In this document: positions 1 through 5,036 of the stretch, piece after piece
Position numbering within the stretch: position 1 is the first letter of the stretch
Layout: each line of letters begins with the position of its first letter
Assembly: GCA_025056515.1 (NCBI GenBank)
Contig: JANWWB010000375.1
Location: 1 to 8,859 of the forward strand
Source: Anaerolineales bacterium
GTDB lineage: Bacteria; Chloroflexota; Anaerolineae; Anaerolineales; Villigracilaceae
Length of the DNA stretch: 8,859 bases
Direction of reading: 5' to 3'
The notes under the pieces: generated by a model
Told to the model about the DNA's origin: nothing
The model's input: the letters and a program-made list of their open reading frames with translations, nothing else
Databases searched by the model: none
Program-made: the position numbers and the translations under genes

Positions 1-2
1 TT

Positions 3-431
3 CTGGGTAATCTTTCTCCCAACTTGTTGCCACAAGCCATGCAAATGTCTTACCCGATTGTCGTCTTGGATGGTTTTCGCAAAGCGCCGCTCAACAGTAC
101 TGCGTATCGGTTATTGACCACCAACGCCAAACGAGAAGTGACTCTCAATGCTCAACCTTATAACCGTCATGAAAATATTCGACCCGAGATTTACATTCCC
201 CTGCCGGTTGTTGAAACGCCACCTATGCCGCGAGAGGTTTTACAGGTGGCCGTAGGGCAGACGGTTCGCCTGACTCGAGCACCCTATGCTGGTCAGATTG
301 CAACCGTCGTTGTGTTGAAAGAAGGGCTGAGTCTGATGCCAAGCGGAATACGCGTTCCGGCGGCCCAGGTGCGTCTGGAATCAGGCCAGGAGATTGTGGT
401 TCCTTTGGCGAACATGGAAATCATCGGTTAA
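3..431 (+). CDS. Unrecognised protein, C-terminal part, KOW-like end (5' truncated)
   Basis: The reading frame is open from the window edge, so the true start lies upstream; about 142 residues are visible. Neither the TTG at 24 nor the internal Met codons near 39 and 45 has a clear ribosome site, so I treat the gene as cut by the window. I do not recognise the family. The last 65 residues (starting 'VLQVAVGQTVRLTRAPYAG') resemble a KOW/SH3-like beta-barrel: a G-x-x-V-R-L start, a central A-P-Y-A-G-Q-I-A-T-V turn, and a strand ending in I-V-V-P-L-A-N-M-E. Such folds bind RNA or protein in NusG and ribosomal proteins, but that role is not established here. Proline-rich residues just before it (PLPVVETPPMP) look like an interdomain linker. 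There is no membrane segment in the visible part. The gene ends 48 bases before the next one on the same strand. Confidence 0.75.
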   Translation: MGNLSPNLLPQAMQMSYPIVVLDGFRKAPLNSTAYRLLTTNAKREVTLNAQPYNRHENIRPEIYIPLPVVETPPMPREVLQVAVGQTVRLTRAPYAGQIATVVVLKEGLSLMPSGIRVPAAQVRLESGQEIVVPLANMEIIG

Positions 432-441
432 AAATAGATGA

Positions 442-447
442 TATAAT
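442..447 (+). promoter_or_regulatory. Possible -10 box for the LPATG-type protein gene
   Basis: A perfect TATAAT lies in an AT-rich patch between the two first genes, 32 bases before the ATG at 480. No convincing TTGACA-like -35 box is seen 16-18 bases upstream, so this is only a candidate. If real, it lets the small surface protein be transcribed independently of the upstream gene. Confidence 0.35.
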
Positions 448-479
448 TTAAAAGTCTCTAAGACCTGGAGGAGAAAGCA

Positions 480-1103
480 ATGTTGCCTGATGAAAAAGAA
501 TTCTTGGATGGTATCGAAACTGGTGAAACCCAACCGCCCGAGGAAGGAGGAAATCGCACCTTCCTGATTATCGGCGGAATCTTTGCCGGTGTCATCTTTC
601 TGACCTTGGCCTGTATGGCGGCGTACTTGCTCTTCTTCCGAAATCGGGGCGCTAATATTCAGGCGACCCAAGCCGCCCAGCAAACTCTGGTGGCAGCCAA
701 CAGCCAGACACAGGTAGCCGGACAGACGCTAACCGCTGAAGCCGCACTTTGGACGAACACGCCCTCCCCCACACCTCTTCCCACCAATACCCCTCGCCCG
801 ACTTTGGCCAATACTCCCACTGCAGTCATTAACTTCAATACCGAGACGCCAATAAGCAATACTGGGACGCCAACAAACCCGGCAGACTCTGCTACGCTGC
901 TGGCCATGCAGACACAGTTGGCCGGCTTCATGACCCAAACGGCTGCCTACCAGCTAGGAACGCGCGCTATTGGCGGCGAAGGGCCGCTCCCTGCAACCGG
1001 TTTTGCTGATGAAGTCGGTCTGCCGCTTCTCATCTTGCTCACCTTCGCGTTGCTGGCTGTTATTTTCATCGCTCGCCGCATGCGTCGCTCGTCTGTTTCT
1101 TAG
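480..1103 (+). CDS. Membrane-anchored protein with Thr/Pro-rich stalk and LPATG sorting-type C-terminus
   Basis: This 207-residue protein starts at an ATG preceded by a strong ribosome site, GGAGGAG at 467-473, six bases away. Residues 1-26 are acidic and hydrophilic. Residues 27-53 form a hydrophobic segment (FLIIGGIFAGVIFLTLACMA) followed by R-N-R. Residues 60-90 are Ala/Gln/Thr-rich, and about 92-135 are a Thr/Pro/Asn low-complexity stalk (TNTPSPTPLPTNTPRPT). The C-terminus has the three parts of a sortase signal: LPATG at 170-174, a hydrophobic stretch at about 179-197, and a basic tail RRMRR. The inferred topology is cytoplasmic N-terminus, external stalk, and C-terminal anchor. No catalytic domain is visible. 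Whether a sortase processes it is unknown, because none is encoded in the window and LPxTG-like ends also occur as plain membrane anchors in Chloroflexota. The specific function is unknown. Confidence 0.85.
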   Translation: MLPDEKEFLDGIETGETQPPEEGGNRTFLIIGGIFAGVIFLTLACMAAYLLFFRNRGANIQATQAAQQTLVAANSQTQVAGQTLTAEAALWTNTPSPTPLPTNTPRPTLANTPTAVINFNTETPISNTGTPTNPADSATLLAMQTQLAGFMTQTAAYQLGTRAIGGEGPLPATGFADEVGLPLLILLTFALLAVIFIARRMRRSSVS

Positions 1104-1184
1104 CAAGCGGCTTGTGGCCCCCTTCCCTGTTCGCGGAGACGTTCGAGCAAGGACGACCTCTCTTGGAGACTTTTTACCGCGCAA

Positions 1185-1214
1185 AACAAGACCGCCTGCA
1201 GAGGCGGTTTTGTT
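1185..1214 (+). terminator. Strong hairpin terminator, probably bidirectional
   Basis: AACAAGACCGCCT (1185-1197) pairs with AGGCGGTTTTGTT (1202-1214) over 13 positions with one G-T wobble and a four-base GCAG loop. The 3' arm is T-rich and runs on into CTTCT. It lies 82 bases after the + strand stop at 1103 and 143 bases after the convergent - strand stop at 1357. The - strand copy also ends in a T-rich arm (CTTGTTTT), so it probably stops transcription from both sides. Confidence 0.8.
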
Positions 1215-1356
1215 CTTCTGGAGCAAAACCTCGCTTACAGAAGCTTCGCGAGTCGTCATACGGTTGAAGCCAGGGGCTTATAGCACAGGAACTGGTTCGA
1301 TTTTAGGCTCTGTTCCAACGACATCGCTTGTCTGTCGCTCGCGGAACCATCGTTCG

Positions 1357-1938
1357 TTAAGCCTGACGCATCCAACGAAGAACGGCTTCATGGGGATGGC
1401 GATGATTGCGCATGGCTTGCAAGAGCCGTTCTGGCTCTGAATCGCTCAAGAGAGCTTGGCGATGTTCAATGAATAAAAAGCCTTCCTGGACCGCTCGGTC
1501 TAGCATTGCCAGTAACCAATCGTAATATCCGGCCACGTTCAAGAGTCCAACCGGTTTGGCGTGTTCACCAATCTGACCCCACGTAAGTGTCTCAAAGAGT
1601 TCATCGAGCGTCCCATAGCCACCTGGCAACGCTAGGTAGCCATCGGCCAAGGTGTACATGCGAGCCTTGCGCTGGTGAATCGTGCGCGTCACCTCCAAGC
1701 GTGTTAGAGAAGGGTGCGCTAGAGCTGGAGTGTTCATGCTTTGGGTGATCACGCCGATCACTTCGCCCCCAGCCGCCAACGCAGCGTCGGCCAGCGCTCC
1801 CATCAAGCCGGTGCGTCCACCACCGTAGACAATCCGGATTCCTTGTTGTGCTAGCATGCGACCGGTTTGCCTGGCCGCTTCGAGAAACACCTCTGAGACT
1901 CCATCCGCTGAGCCGCAATATACACAAATACTTTTCAT
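1357..1938 (-). CDS. LOG family protein (nucleoside 5'-monophosphate phosphoribohydrolase, TIGR00730 type)
   Basis: The product is a 193-residue cytoplasmic Rossmann-like protein of the family once labelled 'possible lysine decarboxylase'. Characterised members (LOG) cleave the N-glycosidic bond of nucleotide monophosphates, releasing base and ribose 5-phosphate; in plants and some bacteria this activates cytokinins. Seen here: the N-terminal MKSICVYCGS strand, the nucleotide-binding loop YGGGRTGLMG (38-47), H-Q-R-K-A-R-M around 88-94, and the signature PGGYGTLDE (105-113), which carries the catalytic Glu. Length is typical of the family. The frame stays open 55 codons upstream, but the ATG at 1938 is chosen because the family begins with this MKS-type strand and AGAAAGGA precedes it. 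The gene is monocistronic here, convergent with the LPATG-type gene and divergent from htrA. The true substrate (AMP, CMP or a modified base) cannot be told from sequence. Confidence 0.92.
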   Translation of the reverse strand: MKSICVYCGSADGVSEVFLEAARQTGRMLAQQGIRIVYGGGRTGLMGALADAALAAGGEVIGVITQSMNTPALAHPSLTRLEVTRTIHQRKARMYTLADGYLALPGGYGTLDELFETLTWGQIGEHAKPVGLLNVAGYYDWLLAMLDRAVQEGFLFIEHRQALLSDSEPERLLQAMRNHRHPHEAVLRWMRQA

Positions 1939-1945
1939 GCAGCAA

Positions 1946-1953
1946 TCCTTTCT
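1946..1953 (-). promoter_or_regulatory. Ribosome binding site deciding the LOG gene start
   Basis: On the - strand, AGAAAGGA ends seven bases before the ATG at 1938. It supports that start over the longer open frame reaching back to 2103, whose extra residues do not resemble the family. Confidence 0.65.
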
Positions 1954-2351
1954 AGCCTGAAGATGTTGAAAATCTCTGTTGCGCAAAATCTCAATACTTA
2001 TTAGAGTCTTTGTCAGGCGCATGGTCGCTAAAGCCTTGGTCTGATGACAGGATAGGCAATCTCTTACCAAGCCGGAAGCCAGCTCCTCTAACGCTTTGCT
2101 CAAGGCAAGGTGCTGCCTTATGGAAGATGGTCGGGAAAGCAGCTGTGCTCGGTTGCCGTTTAGGAGTTGTGCACCTCATTCATCCCTCAAAAAGCCGTGC
2201 TTGCGTTGTATAGAACGTGTGCTCCTTTGCCGTCCCATGTGGCTTGCTCTCAGTAGATGGCGGTTGTATCTTGCTTGTGAGAAGAGCAGCGTGTCGGTAG
2301 CCGAGAAAGTATACTCGATGTTAGAGTTGTATTAGACTGCCGATGCTCGAC

Positions 2352-2381
2352 TTGACTTCACTTTATAAGAAGTTCTAAAAT
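2352..2381 (+). promoter_or_regulatory. Sigma-70-type promoter for htrA-thyX
   Basis: TTGACT at 2352-2357 (5 of 6 to consensus) is followed after 18 bases by TAAAAT at 2376-2381 (5 of 6). Transcription would begin near 2388, leaving a short leader that carries the ribosome site AGGAG at 2390-2394, eight bases before the ATG at 2403. Confidence 0.55.
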
Positions 2382-2402
2382 TTCAAAGTAGGAGTATACG
2401 GT

Positions 2403-3536
2403 ATGAGAAAGATCTCTTTGCTCTTTTCGGTCGTCATCCTTGCGCTTACTATGCTGGCATGTCAATACACGGGAGGAATGGTTGCTACACCGGCAACCAA
2501 TCAGGTTCTTCCTGTGGTGTCAGAGCGGGAGCCGCTCGATTTAACTTCACAAGAAGAATTGTTTGTCAAAATTTATGAACAGGTCAGTCCAGGGGTGGTT
2601 GCGATTCGCACCAGCACCGGTCAAGGGTCAGGTTGGGTATATGACCAGGCTGGTCATATTGTCACCAATCATCATGTTGTCGAGGGAGAATCTCAAGTTG
2701 AAGTTGATTTCCCCTCTGGCTACAAGACCTACGGCCAGGTCATTGGGTTTGATGCTTATTCAGACCTGGCAGTAGTGAAAGTGGAAGCCCCCTCCTCTGA
2801 ACTCTTTGTCTTGCCCTTGGGCGATTCCGATGTGTTACGCGTGGGGCAGTTGGTGATTGCGATTGGCAATCCGTTCGGGTTAAACGGGACGATGACCACG
2901 GGTATCATCTCGGCGTTGGGGCGCTCGTTGCCCAGCGGTTCGGCCGCGCCTAGCGGCGGTTATTTTGCCAATGGCGATATTATTCAAACCGATGCAGCAC
3001 TCAACCCGGGGAATTCCGGCGGTCCTTTGGTTAACTTGCGCGGCGAAGTTATCGGAGTCAATAGCGCCATCCGCACGACAGCCTATACCGAAGTGGGTGA
3101 ACCTGTCAATTCAGGCATTGGTTTTGCCGTTTCCATCAACACTGTCAAGCGGATCGTGCCGGACCTGATTGCAAAAGGGAAATTCGATTATCCCTATTTG
3201 GGCATTTCGGCGGTGGACGACTTGCCTCTACATGCCATTGAGGCGCTGGGTTTGCCCCGAACCACGGGTGCTTATGTCACCTCCGTGATTCCCGGTGGCC
3301 CGGCAGAGAAGGCCGGTCTGCGCAGTGGGACGCAATCGCTCGGCGAAGAGTTCTCCAACGCTTTGAAAGCCGGAGGCGACCTGATTATCGCCGCAGATGG
3401 ACGCGAAATTCGTCTCTTTGATGATTTGCTCAAGTATCTCTTGCTCAACAAACGCCCTGGAGACAAAATTGTGCTGACCGTCTTGCGTGGCAACCAGCAA
3501 CTGGACATTGAGGTCACCCTGGGTACGCGCCCCTAA
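2403..3536 (+). CDS. htrA: HtrA/DegP-type serine protease, predicted lipoprotein, trypsin + PDZ
   Basis: This is a 377-residue envelope protease that would degrade or refold damaged exported proteins. The N-terminus is a lipoprotein-type signal: MRK, a hydrophobic stretch, then TMLAC with the acceptor Cys at residue 20. The -3 Met and -2 Leu depart slightly from the usual lipobox. The trypsin-like domain spans about 52-255 with a full catalytic triad: His91 in TNHHVV, Asp121 in YSDLAVVKV, and Ser205 in NPGNSGGPL. AIGNPFGL and GIISALGR are also typical. One PDZ domain follows at about 265-375 (YLGISA ... VIPGGPAEKAGL ... GGDLIIAADG). Many HtrA proteins are anchored by a membrane helix instead, so lipid anchoring would be a variant. 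The gene starts at a well-spaced AGGAG and is followed 21 bases later by the ThyX-like gene on the same strand, so the two are probably co-transcribed. Confidence 0.95.
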   Translation: MRKISLLFSVVILALTMLACQYTGGMVATPATNQVLPVVSEREPLDLTSQEELFVKIYEQVSPGVVAIRTSTGQGSGWVYDQAGHIVTNHHVVEGESQVEVDFPSGYKTYGQVIGFDAYSDLAVVKVEAPSSELFVLPLGDSDVLRVGQLVIAIGNPFGLNGTMTTGIISALGRSLPSGSAAPSGGYFANGDIIQTDAALNPGNSGGPLVNLRGEVIGVNSAIRTTAYTEVGEPVNSGIGFAVSINTVKRIVPDLIAKGKFDYPYLGISAVDDLPLHAIEALGLPRTTGAYVTSVIPGGPAEKAGLRSGTQSLGEEFSNALKAGGDLIIAADGREIRLFDDLLKYLLLNKRPGDKIVLTVLRGNQQLDIEVTLGTRP

Positions 3537-3557
3537 CCTGAACCGAAGCGAGTTTCC

Positions 3558-4976
3558 ATGTCCTTTGAACGTCAAATTTATCTCCTTTCGCCGCGCGAGC
3601 TATCCGCCGAGACGATTGCTGTTGCTTTCGCCAAGACTTCGCGGTCGCCTGAATCTTTTCGGGAAATTGCTGCCGAACTGACGGATGAACAATCGGCCCG
3701 CTTTCATGAAAAATGGGTAGTGGGTTACGGGCATGCTTCGGTCGCTGAACATGCTGTCTTGCACATTGCGATAGAAAACGTCTCTCGCCTGGCCGTAGAG
3801 TGCATTGAATCCAACCGCTTGGCCTCTTATACAGAGAAATCCACTCGATACCAAAAGTGGGATCCTGAGGCTTTTCTCCTTCCACCGGAGTTAGATGGTC
3901 ATCCTCTGCAAGAGAGGTATGTACGCGTCTGCCGTTTGCTCTTTGAAACCTATCAACGCTCGTTGGAGCCGGTGAAGAGAGTTATCGCTGCTGCGATGCC
4001 GCGTCGGGAAAATGAGAGCGAGGAAGCGCACGATCGACGCATTCGTTCGCGTTACGTCGATGTCTGTCGTTTCTTGCTTCCGGGCGCGGCGCTGGCTAAC
4101 CTGGGCATGACGGCCAACGCGCGGGTGCTGGAAGGCGCTATCCGTAAGATGCTTTCTCATCCTCTGCAAGAAGTTCGCCAGATTGGAGCAGAGGTGAAAC
4201 GCGTTGCCCTGAACGAAGCGCCCACTTTGGTCAAATATGCCGATGCCCAGCCTTACCTGATGGAAACGGCAACGGAGTTGGAACAAGTGCAAGCCGCGTT
4301 GGTCTTACCAGAACGCGAGAACGGCGACTGGTGTCGCTTGATTGCCTATGACCCCGAGGGAGAACTGAAGGTGTTAGCAGCGGCACTTTACCGCTTTGGA
4401 CAGATGGGATATGACCAGGCGCTTATGAGCGTGCGCACCGCTTCGGAGGAGCAACGTCGTCAACTGGCTCATCTGATTCTCGGTCGGTTGGGCGAGCACG
4501 ATGTCCCCTTACGTGAACTGGAGCACACCAGCTACACATTTGACCTGCTTCTTGACCAAGGTGCGTATGCTGAGTTCAAACGTCATCGGATGATGACCCA
4601 GACGCCGCAACGTCCGAGCACTCGTCTAGGGTATCTCTTACCCCGTCTGATGGTCGAGGCCGGGCTAGAGACGGAGTATCGAACAGCCATGGAAGCAGCA
4701 GCAGAGTGTTATGAGACTCTAGCCGCCTGGAATCCGCATGTTGCAGGGTACATTGTCCCGAATGGTTTTCATCGTCGTGTTCTGTTCACAATGAACTTGC
4801 GCGAGGCGTTTGCCTTTTGTCGTCTGCGTGCTGCGTCAAACGCTCACTTTTCTATCCGCCGCGTGGCGCAACGCGTCGCCGCTGAAATTCGGCGCGTGCA
4901 TCCGCTCTTGGGCGGCTTTTTGCGCTTACCCGAGGAGCCCTGGGAATGGTTGGAGAGCGAGTATTTTGTGGAATAG
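3558..4976 (+). CDS. thyX: Double-domain ThyX-like FAD-dependent thymidylate synthase
   Basis: ThyX methylates dUMP to dTMP with methylenetetrahydrofolate, FAD and NADPH. Normal ThyX has about 220-250 residues; this one has 472 and contains two ThyX-like halves. N-half, about 1-235: GHASVAEH (58-65), then SNRLASYTEKSTRY (85-98) in the place of the RHRxxSxNExSxRY signature, and NLGMTANARVLE with EVRQIG (about 181-210). C-half, about 265-472: LEHTSYTFDLLL, RHRMMTQTPQRPSTR (342-356), and MNLREAFAFCRLRAASNAHFSIRRVA (412-437). The N-half keeps the S-x-R-Y end but has lost the first Arg and the His of RHR. The C-half keeps RHR but has Thr, Thr and Pro where Ser, Asn and Glu are expected. Double-length ThyX relatives are known in Chloroflexota; their activity may need both halves. 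The start at 3558 has only a weak GAAGCGAG ribosome site. Confidence 0.88.
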   Translation: MSFERQIYLLSPRELSAETIAVAFAKTSRSPESFREIAAELTDEQSARFHEKWVVGYGHASVAEHAVLHIAIENVSRLAVECIESNRLASYTEKSTRYQKWDPEAFLLPPELDGHPLQERYVRVCRLLFETYQRSLEPVKRVIAAAMPRRENESEEAHDRRIRSRYVDVCRFLLPGAALANLGMTANARVLEGAIRKMLSHPLQEVRQIGAEVKRVALNEAPTLVKYADAQPYLMETATELEQVQAALVLPERENGDWCRLIAYDPEGELKVLAAALYRFGQMGYDQALMSVRTASEEQRRQLAHLILGRLGEHDVPLRELEHTSYTFDLLLDQGAYAEFKRHRMMTQTPQRPSTRLGYLLPRLMVEAGLETEYRTAMEAAAECYETLAAWNPHVAGYIVPNGFHRRVLFTMNLREAFAFCRLRAASNAHFSIRRVAQRVAAEIRRVHPLLGGFLRLPEEPWEWLESEYFVE

Positions 4977-4999
4977 GGTTGGGATGCGAACCAGAATGA

Positions 5000-5036
5000 A
5001 ACGGGGTTAGGCGCCAAAGGGTGGTCTAACCCCGTT
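5000..5036. terminator. Convergent hairpin terminator between thyX and the lut operon
   Basis: AACGGGGTTAG (5000-5010) and CTAACCCCGTT (5026-5036) form a perfect 11-pair stem around a 15-base loop. It sits between two convergent genes and probably ends both transcripts. T-tracts are weak on each side (GGCTTTCTTC on +, GTTTCATTC on -). The TAG stop codon of the LutB-LutC fusion is inside the stem (5026-5028). Confidence 0.65.

Larger units (their letters stand above)
1939..2402. other. Divergent intergenic spacer, LOG gene / htrA
   Basis: These 464 bases separate two divergent genes. Short open frames exist on both strands, but none has a good ribosome site plus protein-like composition, and none resembles a family I know. 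I saw no tRNA-like cloverleaf. A CTTGGT...ACCAAG inverted pair (about 2034-2077) and a small TCGG-TAG-CCGA hairpin near 2296 are too weak to call. The right end holds the htrA promoter. I saw no clear promoter for the LOG gene. The region could hide a small RNA or a decayed gene, but nothing in the sequence demands it. Confidence 0.5.

Noticed and set aside
659..938. Two - strand open frames opposite the Thr/Pro stalk
   Set aside because: They are mirror images of the low-complexity stalk (Val/Gly-rich) and have no ribosome sites.
1285..1315. GGTTCGATTTTAGG as a possible tRNA T-arm
   Set aside because: The flanking bases do not form the five-pair T-stem, and no acceptor or anticodon stems fit around it.
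970..1440. Long + strand open frame overlapping the LPATG-type gene, terminator and LOG gene
   Set aside because: It crosses a strong terminator, overlaps two better genes in another frame or strand, and its translation has no domain-like pattern.
1939..2103. Upstream extension of the LOG protein by 55 residues
   Set aside because: The extra residues do not resemble the family's N-terminus, and a good ribosome site precedes the internal ATG at 1938.
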